NCBI GenBank assembly: GCA_016285335.1 | Contig: JAEEQO010000029.1 | Span: 1 to 19,681 of the forward strand | DNA length: 19,681 bases | Direction of reading: 5' to 3' | Source: Victivallales bacterium | Lineage (GTDB): Bacteria; Verrucomicrobiota; Lentisphaeria; Victivallales; UBA1829 | In this document: positions 12,120 to 19,681 of the stretch, piece after piece | Layout of the letters: each line of letters begins with the position of its first letter | Numbering within the stretch: the first letter of the stretch is position 1 | Translations under genes and position numbers: made by a program | Notes under the pieces: model-generated | The model's database searches: none | The model's input: only the letters and a program-made list of their open reading frames with translations | Told to the model about the DNA's origin: nothing

Positions 12120-12551
12120 TCACATGTACCGGCGGATTATTATTTCCACGTCCACGACTTTTCCATTTTCGAAGTAAAAAGTATAGAGTTCCAATTTTTG
12201 GTAAATGGAAATGGAAAACTTTTTCCGCCCAATGGTTTGCCAGACGTCGCAGCTCATCAATTTGGCGTCGTTTTTTGCTTCTTCGAGGGTTTTGTAATAG
12301 TGATTCGAGTATGATTTGTTTCCATACTGATTGATACTCTGCCCACGTATTCCCAGTGTGCCATCCCTGCTTTTCGTGTATTGGTCGAATGCCAGCTCGA
12401 GGACTTCCTCCTTCGTCAATCCGATCAGCGGGGCGGGATCGAAAGCCGGCTCGCGACTGCGCCCAGAAATGAAAACATAAATCAGGAGCGCCAGAACTGC
12501 AGGAAGGACGAAACAGCCGGTCCAGATCAGCCATTCATGTTTCTTTTTCAT
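12120..12551 (-). CDS. Membrane-anchored hypothetical protein, AT-rich
   Basis: No family was recognised. The 143-residue protein has MKKKHEWL followed by one membrane segment (IWTGCFVLPAVLALLIYVFI, about 9-28) and an exported or periplasmic domain rich in Lys, Tyr and Ile (RGQSINQYGNKSYSNHYY, KKFSISIYQKLELYTFYFENGKVVDVEIIIRRYM). An N-in, C-out type II topology or an uncleaved signal anchor is likely. GAGGGGG (12559-12565) is a good ribosome-binding site 7 nt upstream of the ATG. It follows mraY by 41 bp in the same direction and may share its transcript. The coding sequence is visibly AT-richer (about 45% GC by eye) than flanking genes (above 60%), suggesting recent acquisition or weak codon selection. 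Confidence 0.65.
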   Translation of the reverse strand: MKKKHEWLIWTGCFVLPAVLALLIYVFISGRSREPAFDPAPLIGLTKEEVLELAFDQYTKSRDGTLGIRGQSINQYGNKSYSNHYYKTLEEAKNDAKLMSCDVWQTIGRKKFSISIYQKLELYTFYFENGKVVDVEIIIRRYM

Positions 12552-12592
12552 GGCTTGTCCCCCTCAGGAAAAAAGGGAAAGAAGAGCGGACC

Positions 12593-13690
12593 TCAGCGCA
12601 GTTTCATCGTGGCGGCGCCGGCGAGCGCAAAGAGTCCCGCAAGGATCCAGAACCGCGTCACAATCTGCGTCTCCGTCCAGCCGAGCTGTTCGAAATGGTG
12701 GTGGATCGGGGTGCATTTGAAGACGCGTTTCCCGGTCAGCTTGAAGCTGGTGACCTGGATGATGACGGACCCGATCTCCATCACGAAGACGCCGCCCACG
12801 AGGATGAGCAGCAGTTCCTGATTCACGAGGATGGAGATGAACCCGATGATGCCGCCGAGCGCGAGGCTGCCCGTGTCGCCCATGAACATGGACGCGGGCT
12901 TGCAGTTGTGCCACAGGAAACCGACGCATGCGCCGATAATCGCGGCGGCGAACACGACGATCTCGGCGCCGTTGCGGATGAACGGCAGGTCCAGGTGCGA
13001 GGCGAAGATCGAGTTCGTGCACAGATAGGCGATCAGCGCGTAGGTCATCATGCACCACACCGTGCAGCCGGTCGCCAGGCCGTCCTTGCCGTCCGTCAGG
13101 TTCACGGCGTTTGAGGTGCCGACGAGCACGAAGACGGCAAACGTGACCGCCACGGGGTACGGCATGGTCCAGACCGGATCCTTGATGAACGGCACATAGA
13201 GCTGGCAGAAGCTCTTCGCGATCTCAGGCGTGAGGTGGGAATAGACGAGGATCGCCATGATGGAGACGGCGAACTGGCAGACCAGCTTGTACTTGGCGGA
13301 AACGCCGTCCTTCTTGCTCTTGATCTTCGTGAAGTCGTCGATGAACCCGATGGCGGAGAACGCCGCGAGCGTGCACAGGAAAAGCAGGAGCAGGCGGTTC
13401 GTCAGGTCGCCCCACAGCAGCGTCGCCAGGATGATGCTCGTCACCACCAGCAGCCCGCCCATGCTCGGCGTCTTGTCCTTCGAGTGGTCCACGAACTGTT
13501 CCGCCACGATCCCTTCGAGGCGCGGCGGCGCGACGGCCTTCTTCAGCAGGCGGACCGTGAGCGGGCCGAGCAGGATGCCCAGCAGCGTGGCGGTGACCAG
13601 CGCGGCGGCGGCGCGGAACGTGAAGTAGTTGAACAGGCGGAGGGGGGTGTCTTCGAAGCCGGAGACGAGCGTAACGAGGTAATAAAGCAT
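12593..13690 (-). CDS. mraY: Phospho-N-acetylmuramoyl-pentapeptide-transferase
   Basis: MraY makes lipid I from UDP-MurNAc-pentapeptide and undecaprenyl phosphate at the inner face of the cytoplasmic membrane. The 365-residue protein has about ten membrane segments and all signature loops: KTPSMGGLL (73-81), IGFIDDFTKIKSKKDG (114-129, metal-site Asp pair 118-119), NLTDGKDGLA (197-206), FMGDTGSLALGG (269-280) and PIHHHFE (328-334). The start at 13690 (MLYYLVTLV) matches the usual family N-terminus; an extension to 13798 runs across the predicted promoter. mraY normally sits in the dcw cluster (mur/fts genes), but none of those genes lies beside it here. A promoter with a perfect TATAAT lies upstream. 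Confidence 0.95.
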   Translation of the reverse strand: MLYYLVTLVSGFEDTPLRLFNYFTFRAAAALVTATLLGILLGPLTVRLLKKAVAPPRLEGIVAEQFVDHSKDKTPSMGGLLVVTSIILATLLWGDLTNRLLLLFLCTLAAFSAIGFIDDFTKIKSKKDGVSAKYKLVCQFAVSIMAILVYSHLTPEIAKSFCQLYVPFIKDPVWTMPYPVAVTFAVFVLVGTSNAVNLTDGKDGLATGCTVWCMMTYALIAYLCTNSIFASHLDLPFIRNGAEIVVFAAAIIGACVGFLWHNCKPASMFMGDTGSLALGGIIGFISILVNQELLLILVGGVFVMEIGSVIIQVTSFKLTGKRVFKCTPIHHHFEQLGWTETQIVTRFWILAGLFALAGAATMKLR

Positions 13691-13756
13691 GGCGGCGTGC
13701 GTAGGGGGGTGTGGAGTTTTTTTGAAAAAAAGGCGGTACTGGGTTTTCTGCGGAAT

Positions 13757-13784
13757 ATTATACATCGTCTTCGGGAAAAAGCAA
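13757..13784 (-). promoter_or_regulatory. Promoter of mraY
   Basis: On the bottom strand TTGCTT (13779-13784), a 16-bp spacer and a perfect TATAAT (13757-13762) predict a start near 13749 and a leader of about 58 nt. Confidence 0.65.
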
Positions 13785-13841
13785 GGGCAAAACCGCATCG
13801 TTTTCGGGCTTTTTTCGGGCTCCGGCGAATCGTTTTCGCGT

Positions 13842-13869
13842 TTGAAATCCCGCCGGACCGTGCTATTGT
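13842..13869 (+). promoter_or_regulatory. Promoter of the antiporter-arginine decarboxylase operon
   Basis: TTGAAA (13842-13847), a 16-bp spacer and TATTGT (13864-13869) predict a start near 13876 and a leader of about 94 nt. It diverges from the mraY promoter with about 57 bp between the two -35 boxes. Confidence 0.5.
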
Positions 13870-13969
13870 AGAAACAGACAACGGACTTCCGGGGAGGGGG
13901 CGTCCGCTTTCATGCGTGCCGCCGGTCCCTTCCCTTGTTCCAAAACACAATCAACCGGGAGGGGATAAC

Positions 13970-15448
13970 ATGGGAGAACAATCGAAGAAACTCGGCGTGA
14001 TGATGCTGGCGGCGCTGGTCGTCAGCGCCATGGTCGGAGGCGGCATATTCAGCTTGCCGCAGAACATGTCGCAGGGAGCGGGGGCGGGGGCCGTGCTGAT
14101 CGCATGGATCATCACCGGCGTCGGCATCTTTTTCCTCGCCAACACGTTCCGCATCCTGGCCGACGCCCGGCCGGACGCCACGACGGGCATCTACGCCTAC
14201 GCCCGCCTCGGATTCGGCAGGTTCGCGGGATTCCAGATGGCGTGGTGCTACTGGCTGTGCAACGTGTTCGGCAACGTGGCGTACGCGGTGCTGCTGATGG
14301 ACGCGCTGGACTACTTTTTCCCCGGCTGGTTCACGCACGGCAACAACATCCCGTCGATCATCGGCGGCTCGTGCGTGATCTGGCTCATGAACTTCCTCGT
14401 CCTGCGCGGCGTGAAGCAGGCGGCGTTCCTGAACGTGGTCGGCACGATCTGCAAGCTCGTCCCGATCATCCTTTTCATCGTGGTGATGATCTTCGTCTTC
14501 AAGTTCGACATGTTCCGGAGCGACTTCTGGGGGCACACGTTCTCGAAGGCGCTGGGCGACAAGCCGCTCGGGGGAATCATGCCGCAGATCAAGTCCACCA
14601 TGCTGGTCACGCTGTGGGCGTTCATCGGCATCGAGGGCGCCGTGGTGATCTCCGGCCGCGCGAAGAGCCAGAGCGACGTGGGAAAGGCGACCGTGCTGGG
14701 ATTCTTCGCATGCCTCACGATCTACTTCCTGCTCTCCATGCTGCCGTTCGGCTACATGTCGCAGGGGCACCTCGCCGCGCTGGAAAATCCGTCGACCGCG
14801 CCGATCCTGTCGAAGATCGTCGGCCGCTGGGGCGGCTGGGTGATGAACCTCGGCGTGATCATCGCGCTCATGACGAGCTGGCTGGCGTTCACGATCATGA
14901 TCGCGCAGATCCCGTATGCCGCGGCGCTCGACGGCACGTTCCCGCGCTTCTTCAGGCACACGAACGCCCACGAAAGCCCGTCCGCGTCGCTCTGGGTCAC
15001 CAGTGGCCTCATGCAGCTCACCATGATCTTCGTCTATTTCGAGAACAACGCGTGGAACACGATGCTCTCCGTGACTTCGGTCATGATCCTGCCGCCGTAC
15101 CTCGCATGCACGGCATACCTGTGGAAACTCTGCATGACGGACGAATACCCGAACAACCTGCCCGTGAAGCGCCCCTTCGCGATGCTCTGCGGCGTCGCCG
15201 GCACGCTGTACGCGCTGTGGATGATCTATGCCGCCGGGCTCACGTATCTGCTGATGGCGTTCTGTTTCCTCGTGATCGGCATCCCGGTTTACATCCGGGC
15301 GTGTTCGCAGGCGCGCGAGGACGCGACCGACCCGGAACTGAAGGGCAAGCCGTCGTTCACGCCGGTAGAAGCCGGGTGCGCGATCCTCATGGTCATCATC
15401 GCGATCATCGCGGTCGTTCTGGCCGCCACCGGCAAGCTCAAACTCTGA
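13970..15448 (+). CDS. APC-superfamily basic amino-acid antiporter (arginine:agmatine, AdiC/ArcD-like)
   Basis: The 492-residue membrane protein has about 12 helices. TM1 carries AMVGGGIFSLP, the unwound substrate-binding motif of APC transporters (GSG-type). TM6 has VTLWAFIGIEGAVVISG, closely resembling the AdiC helix bearing the substrate-stacking Trp202, and a later MTSWLAFTIMIAQIPYAAALDGTFPRFF resembles the AdiC Trp293 region. It is longer than AdiC (445) and nearer in length to arginine/ornithine antiporters of the basic amino-acid APA group, so the exact exchange is uncertain. The AdiA-type arginine decarboxylase 42 bp downstream makes arginine-in/agmatine-out the best inference. The ATG at 13970 is supported by GGGAGGGG 5 nt upstream; a longer frame running back through mraY is antisense shadow. 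Confidence 0.85.
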   Translation: MGEQSKKLGVMMLAALVVSAMVGGGIFSLPQNMSQGAGAGAVLIAWIITGVGIFFLANTFRILADARPDATTGIYAYARLGFGRFAGFQMAWCYWLCNVFGNVAYAVLLMDALDYFFPGWFTHGNNIPSIIGGSCVIWLMNFLVLRGVKQAAFLNVVGTICKLVPIILFIVVMIFVFKFDMFRSDFWGHTFSKALGDKPLGGIMPQIKSTMLVTLWAFIGIEGAVVISGRAKSQSDVGKATVLGFFACLTIYFLLSMLPFGYMSQGHLAALENPSTAPILSKIVGRWGGWVMNLGVIIALMTSWLAFTIMIAQIPYAAALDGTFPRFFRHTNAHESPSASLWVTSGLMQLTMIFVYFENNAWNTMLSVTSVMILPPYLACTAYLWKLCMTDEYPNNLPVKRPFAMLCGVAGTLYALWMIYAAGLTYLLMAFCFLVIGIPVYIRACSQAREDATDPELKGKPSFTPVEAGCAILMVIIAIIAVVLAATGKLKL

Positions 15449-15490
15449 TCTTTTTTTCCGCTTTTCACCAGAAAAAGGAGGGTATCTACC

Positions 15491-17782
15491 ATGAATTCAT
15501 CTGAACTGCAATCAAGGCAGGTCCTCATTGTCGAGGACATCCTGTCCGGGACCGGACACGCCATGCACAACGCCGTCGCGGGGCTCGCCGACGCGCTCGC
15601 GGACAGCGGCATCCGCATCCTCTTCGCGGAAAGCGCCTGCGAGGCGTTCCCGATCGCCGCCACGAACATGGACATCGACGCGTTCCTCGTGGCGACCGAC
15701 ATGGAATTCGAAAACGCCGCCGAACGCCGCACGCTGGACCTGCTGCGGCACATCCGGGAGCGTCAGGCCGGCGTCCCGGTCTTCCTGCTCGCCGACCGCT
15801 CGGAGACCAGCCGCCACCTCGACGAGCCGCTGATGGCGCTCGCCGACGAATTCGTGTGGATCTTCGAGGACAGCCCGCGGTTCATCGCGGGGCGCATCGA
15901 GGCCGCGATCCGCCGCTGGCGCGAAAACCTGCTCCCGCCGCTCATGAAGGCGATCTGGGACTACAACGAATCCCACCACGAATACTCCTGGGCCGCGCCC
16001 GGACACCAAGGCGGCGTCGGCTTCACCAAGTCGCCCGAGGGCAAGAAATTCTTCGATTTCTACGGCGAAAACCTGTTCCGCACGGACACCGGGATCGAAC
16101 GCGGCAGCATCGGGTCCCTGCTCGACCACGAGGGGGCGTTCGAACAGAGCGAGGCGCTCGCCGCGAAGACGTTCGGCGCGCACCGGTCGTATTCCGTGGT
16201 CGTCGGCACCTCCGGCAGCAACCGCACGATCATCCAGGCGGTGCTGACCGACGCCGACGTGGCAGTCTGCGACCGCAACTGCCACAAATCCATCGAACAG
16301 GGCCTGATCCTGACCGGGGCCGCACCCGTCTATATGATCCCGACCCGCAACCGCTACGGCATCATCGGCCCGATTCACCGCTCGGAGATGACGCCGGAGG
16401 CGATCCGCGCGAAGATCGCCGCGTGCCCAATCGCGCCTGAAGGCGGACGCCCCGCCTACGCGGTCGTCACGAACTGCACCTACGACGGCCTGTGCTACAA
16501 CAGCGCGAAGGTCGAGACCGAGCTCAACCATTCCGTCAACGCGATCCACATGGACGAGGCGTGGTACGGCTACGCCCGGTTCAACCCGATGTATACGGAC
16601 CACTTCGCCATGCGCGGCGACCCCGCGGAGCACAAGGGCGCGACCGTGTTTGCCACGCACTCCACGCACAAGCTGCTGAACGCGCTGTCGCAGGCGTCCT
16701 ACATCCACGTCCGCGAAGGCCGCCACCAGGTCCCGTTCGACCGCTTCAACCAGGCATACATGCTCCACGCCACCACCTCGCCGCTGTACGCCATCTGCGC
16801 CTCGAACGACATTTCCGCGGCCATGATGGCGCGCTGCGGACGCTCCCTCACGCAGGAAATGATCGAGGAGGCGGTCGACTTCCGGCAGGCGCTCGCGCGG
16901 ATTACCCGCCAGGCGGAGCAGGACGGCAGCTGGTTCTTCAAGCCGTGGAACGCGGACTCGGTCACGGACTACAAGACCGGAAAGTCCTATGCCTTCGCCG
17001 ACGCCCCTCGCGAACTCCTCGCCGGGGACCAGCGCTGCTGGCGCATCGAAAACGGCGATTCATGGCACGGGTTCTCCGGCCTGGAGGAAAACTGGGTCAT
17101 GCTCGATCCGGTGAAGGTCAGCATCCTGACGCCCGGCATGGGCGACGACGGCACGGTCATGAAGAGCGGTGTGCCGGCCGCGCTGGTGTCGTACTACCTG
17201 TACCGCGAGGGGATCGTGCCCACGCGCACCACCGATTTCCAGATCATGTTCCTCTTCTCCATGGGCATCACGAAGGGCAAATGGGGCACGCTGCTGAACA
17301 CGCTGCTGAACTTCAAGCGGCTGTATCAGGCCGACGCGCCCGTCGCCGAGGTCTTCCCCGAGCTCGCCGCGGCCTACCCGGAGCATTACGGCAGGGACGG
17401 CGTCCGCACGCTCTCCGACCGCATGTTCCGCTACATCCGCGAGAAGACGCCGGAAGCCATGCTCGACCGCGCATTCGGCGAGCTGCCGCGCCAGAAACTC
17501 ACCCCGCGCGAAGCGTACCGCCACATCGTGACCGGAAACGTCGAGCTTGTGCCGTCAAGCCGTCTTGAGGGCCGCGTGAGCGCGAACTCCGTAATCCCGT
17601 ACCCGCCCGGGATCCCGATGCTGATGTCCGGCGAGGTCTTCGGCGGCGAGGACTGCCCGCAGATCAAATACCTGAAGCAGCTGGAGACGTGGGACGCGGA
17701 GTTCCCCGGTTTCGAGCACGTGACCGAGGGTGCCGAGACCATCGACGGCGTGTACCACGTGATGTGCGTGAAGGAAGGATGA
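15491..17782 (+). CDS. adiA: Biodegradative arginine decarboxylase (AdiA type, PLP-dependent)
   Basis: The enzyme decarboxylates L-arginine to agmatine and CO2, consuming a proton; with an arginine:agmatine antiporter this forms the arginine-dependent acid-resistance system. The 763-residue length matches fold-type I acid-inducible Orn/Lys/Arg decarboxylases (about 715-755). It has an N-terminal wing domain (about 1-130), SWAAPGHQGGVGF near 160, VVGTSGSNRT, HMDEAWYGYARF, and ATHSTHKLLNALSQASYIHV with the PLP lysine Lys394. The C-terminal half is strikingly AdiA-like from memory (PTRTTDFQIMFLFSMGITKG, ANSVIPYPPGIPMLMSGE, DGVYHVMCVKEG), which favours arginine over lysine or ornithine. AGGAGG (15476-15481) lies 9 nt before the ATG, implying high expression. 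A strong terminator follows. No regulator such as AdiY is adjacent. Confidence 0.94.
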   Translation: MNSSELQSRQVLIVEDILSGTGHAMHNAVAGLADALADSGIRILFAESACEAFPIAATNMDIDAFLVATDMEFENAAERRTLDLLRHIRERQAGVPVFLLADRSETSRHLDEPLMALADEFVWIFEDSPRFIAGRIEAAIRRWRENLLPPLMKAIWDYNESHHEYSWAAPGHQGGVGFTKSPEGKKFFDFYGENLFRTDTGIERGSIGSLLDHEGAFEQSEALAAKTFGAHRSYSVVVGTSGSNRTIIQAVLTDADVAVCDRNCHKSIEQGLILTGAAPVYMIPTRNRYGIIGPIHRSEMTPEAIRAKIAACPIAPEGGRPAYAVVTNCTYDGLCYNSAKVETELNHSVNAIHMDEAWYGYARFNPMYTDHFAMRGDPAEHKGATVFATHSTHKLLNALSQASYIHVREGRHQVPFDRFNQAYMLHATTSPLYAICASNDISAAMMARCGRSLTQEMIEEAVDFRQALARITRQAEQDGSWFFKPWNADSVTDYKTGKSYAFADAPRELLAGDQRCWRIENGDSWHGFSGLEENWVMLDPVKVSILTPGMGDDGTVMKSGVPAALVSYYLYREGIVPTRTTDFQIMFLFSMGITKGKWGTLLNTLLNFKRLYQADAPVAEVFPELAAAYPEHYGRDGVRTLSDRMFRYIREKTPEAMLDRAFGELPRQKLTPREAYRHIVTGNVELVPSSRLEGRVSANSVIPYPPGIPMLMSGEVFGGEDCPQIKYLKQLETWDAEFPGFEHVTEGAETIDGVYHVMCVKEG

Positions 17783-17798
17783 CGCAAAGGATTGAATT

Positions 17799-17840
17799 GC
17801 CGCCGGGATCACCCTCGTTTCCGGCGGCTTTCTCTTTTTT
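17799..17840 (+). terminator. Rho-independent terminator after adiA, overlapping the opposing stop codon
   Basis: A perfect 8-bp GC stem GCCGCCGG (17799-17806) with CCGGCGGC (17821-17828) and a 14-nt loop is followed by TTTCTCTTTTTT (17829-17840). The last two T belong to the stop codon (TTA on top strand, 17839-17841) of the convergent glycosyltransferase gene. Confidence 0.9.
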
Positions 17841-19681
17841 ACCTCAACATGGTTGGTGTCTTCAGCGTCAGGGTCATGACCGCCTCGGCGGGGAAGACCT
17901 CGCCGCGGTAGATCGTGCGTCCGTAATTGCGCTGAAAATCGACCGCCAGTCCGACCTGATCCGGGGGAAGCCCCGGGAATGAAAACGTGAACGTGAGGTC
18001 GGGCGAAACGGGGAAGGGACCGAGCCTAACCGGGATGAACGGCAGCCGATGCAGAACATCCGGAGCCAGGGAGACCGTTTCACGTTTGCCGTTGCAGACG
18101 ACGTCGATCACGCGCGGCTGTTCCGTGTAGAACGTCACCGTCACGTAGGCTTTCGAGTATTTCGAAAGATCCAGGTCGCGCGAGGAGAACGACTTGGAAA
18201 CCGTCATGTTACCATCGAGTTTCACCGCCGACCAGCCGTCCAGATAGTTCGGACCATTGTCATGCGCCAGAAACTCGTAATGCGTCTTCAGCCGCACGCC
18301 GTCCGGCCGCGTCAGCTTCGTCAGCCCGGGTTCATACCATGTCCTGTAGCTCGGATAGAAAAAGTACGCGAAATACGCGCCCGCAAGCAGTGCCGGGCAG
18401 AAATGCAGAAGCATGCGACGTCTGTTTTTCTTTCCGCCGCGAATCGTGCGGACAAGGTCCGCGACAAATACTGCCGCGCCGACCGCGAAAAGCGGGATGA
18501 CCGGCACGCGGAACCGCGCAAGCACGTAAAACGCCACGGTGGCGAGGGCGTACAGGAAGATAAAGAGATACAGCAGAAGCTCGCCGGGGTGTCTTTTCAG
18601 GCGGGGAATGCCGAGGAAGAAACCCGCCAGCGCCAGCATGATGAGCAGTCCGGTCGGGACGATGCCGAAGATGCGGAAGATGGAGCTTTCCGTTGCGTTC
18701 ACGCCAAGTTGGATATTGTTCGGGATCTCGTGCGAATCGAAGAACAGGAAAAACTTCTCCGCCTGAAGCTGAAGGAACGCCGCAGGCTCCGCGCGGAACC
18801 AGTCCCAGATGCGAAGCGGAACGGAGCGTTTGGCGGCGTGGTCCATCCATTCGTCATAGGTCGGCGGATACGGGATCGGGAGGCCGCCGGGCGGGGATTC
18901 CGGGTTGTTGCCGAGCGTGAGGACCGCGGGACCGGCGGTCGAGGGACCGGACAGGGAATGCGTCGCAAGGGTGTTTTTAAGGGCGAAAGGCGTCTGGGGC
19001 AGGATGATTGCGGCAAGACAGAGAACCGCCGCCAGAACGGCCTTTCCGCGCGTCGGAAAGCGTTTCCGGCGCAGGGCGATAATGTAGGCGACGACGACAG
19101 CAGGCAGGAAACACCAGGCGTTGCCGCGCGACAGGATCGCGAACGACAGGATCAGGCCCGCGAGAATGAAATGGAGCAGCCGCCCGGTCTTCATCGCCCG
19201 GAGCGTAAAGTACAGCAGCAGCGTGAACCACATCGCCTGCTGGATCTCGATCAGCGCGTAGGGCACGTAGAAAAACAGCATCGTGGAGAATGCGCACAGG
19301 GCCGCCGCAAGCAGACCGGTCCGGCGCGACCTAAGCCTTGCCCCGATCAGCCCGGCGCACCATACGATCACCCCGGCGCAGAACGACTGTGCGATGCCCA
19401 CGCCGAGATATTCGGAGCGGAGCAGGAATTTGACCGTCGGGAGGAAGACCGCGTAGTAAAACGGCTGGTAGACGAACTCCGCCGGGAAGTGTCCGTACAG
19501 GATGCCGCGGGAAAGCGCGTGATAGGTCGCCATGTCCGTGACGTCCGGCGGCGCGAATGCGAACGGGTCCGTAGCGACGACCTGCGCGGACATGACGATG
19601 CGGAGCAGGACAGCGGCGAGGGTGATCAGCGCGAGCGGAAGGAAAAAAGTCCTGACGTTCCGGCGGCGCAGAAAGCCTCCG
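17839..19681 (-). CDS. GT39-like membrane glycosyltransferase, 5'-truncated by window edge
   Basis: The frame stays open to the window end, upstream of the ATG at 19593, through a hydrophobic segment (TFFLPLALITLAAVLLRIV), so the true start is outside. The product, at least 613 residues, has about ten membrane helices. The first extracytoplasmic loop contains TDPFAFAPPDVTDMATYHAL, in the position where PMT/ArnT-type (GT39/GT-C) enzymes carry the catalytic acidic residue, followed by FVYQPFYYAVF. Other segments include ILSRGNAWCFLPAVVV and LARFRVPVIPLFAV. About 185 C-terminal residues after the last helix form a soluble, beta-rich extracytoplasmic region (YLDGWSAVKLDGNMTV...TFTFSFPGLPP). Such enzymes move a sugar from a polyprenyl-phosphate donor to protein, lipid or glycan. 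The acceptor is unknown, and O-antigen-ligase-like or other GT-C families cannot be fully excluded. Confidence 0.75.
   Translation of the reverse strand, partial: GGFLRRRNVRTFFLPLALITLAAVLLRIVMSAQVVATDPFAFAPPDVTDMATYHALSRGILYGHFPAEFVYQPFYYAVFLPTVKFLLRSEYLGVGIAQSFCAGVIVWCAGLIGARLRSRRTGLLAAALCAFSTMLFFYVPYALIEIQQAMWFTLLLYFTLRAMKTGRLLHFILAGLILSFAILSRGNAWCFLPAVVVAYIIALRRKRFPTRGKAVLAAVLCLAAIILPQTPFALKNTLATHSLSGPSTAGPAVLTLGNNPESPPGGLPIPYPPTYDEWMDHAAKRSVPLRIWDWFRAEPAAFLQLQAEKFFLFFDSHEIPNNIQLGVNATESSIFRIFGIVPTGLLIMLALAGFFLGIPRLKRHPGELLLYLFIFLYALATVAFYVLARFRVPVIPLFAVGAAVFVADLVRTIRGGKKNRRRMLLHFCPALLAGAYFAYFFYPSYRTWYEPGLTKLTRPDGVRLKTHYEFLAHDNGPNYLDGWSAVKLDGNMTVSKSFSSRDLDLSKYSKAYVTVTFYTEQPRVIDVVCNGKRETVSLAPDVLHRLPFIPVRLGPFPVSPDLTFTFSFPGLPPDQVGLAVDFQRNYGRTIYRGEVFPAEAVMTLTLKTPTMLR

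Noticed and set aside
13235..13969. N-terminal extension of the antiporter gene by 245 codons
   Set aside because: The extension is antisense to mraY and the intergenic region, has no homology to transporters, and a good ribosome-binding site precedes the ATG at 13970.
14104..17568. Long Arg/His-rich frames overlapping the antiporter and adiA genes
   Set aside because: They are frame-shifted shadows of two strongly conserved genes with no homology of their own.
1..19681. tRNA, rRNA, CRISPR array, insertion sequence or prophage
   Set aside because: None was recognised on either strand. The only mobility hint is the 19-bp direct repeat at trmB, without a recombinase gene.

Overview
This is a GC-rich chromosomal window of about 19.7 kb, densely coding on both strands. 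It has ordinary housekeeping genes, no rRNA or tRNA, no CRISPR array and no intact insertion sequence. Several features suggest a member of the PVC superphylum, most likely a Lentisphaerota/Victivallis-like or related gut-associated bacterium: a DksA-type zinc-finger protein with a long lysine/alanine/proline tail, a TRL-family lipoprotein, a LexA-like paralogue, a YolD-like protein and an AdiA-type arginine decarboxylase system. The phylum is inferred from gene content only.

Left part (1-3600). A sugar nucleotidyltransferase, cut by the window edge, and a NahK-like anomeric sugar kinase form a + strand pair that probably salvages amino sugars to nucleotide sugars. They meet head-on a - strand group: a LexA-like regulator whose catalytic Ser and Lys both appear lost, a small secreted or lipoprotein of unknown function, and a YolD-like protein. 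An intergenic region with two promoters and several inverted repeats separates the LexA-like gene from apgM.

Middle part (3700-8900). apgM (archaeal-type phosphoglycerate mutase or homoserine kinase family) converges on prmC (release-factor methyltransferase). Upstream of prmC is a TRL-family lipoprotein with its own promoter and terminator. Next come a PHP-domain phosphoesterase and trmB, overlapping by ATGA on the - strand. Immediately after the trmB stop lies an N-terminally deleted DUF4160 gene in the same reading frame, then a DUF2442 gene with a basic tail. This remnant is flanked by a 19-bp near-perfect direct repeat, one copy of which is the trmB 3' end.

Right part (8900-19681). dksA-like (with tail), lspA, miaA and a small cysteine-rich protein read as one + strand operon. 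An AT-rich membrane-anchored orphan and a solitary mraY lie on the - strand. An APC-family antiporter and an AdiA-type arginine decarboxylase form a likely acid-resistance operon ended by a strong terminator. A GT39-like membrane glycosyltransferase runs off the right edge.

The genome is compact. Two convergent pairs have directly abutting stop codons (1875/1876 and 12119/12120), and at two others the terminator T-tract also supplies the stop codon of the opposing gene (prmC and the glycosyltransferase). The most unusual items are the apparently protease-dead LexA-like protein, the trmB/DUF4160 scar with its direct repeats, the histone-H1-like tail on DksA, and a perfect 18-bp palindrome in the spacer of the PHP-trmB promoter.
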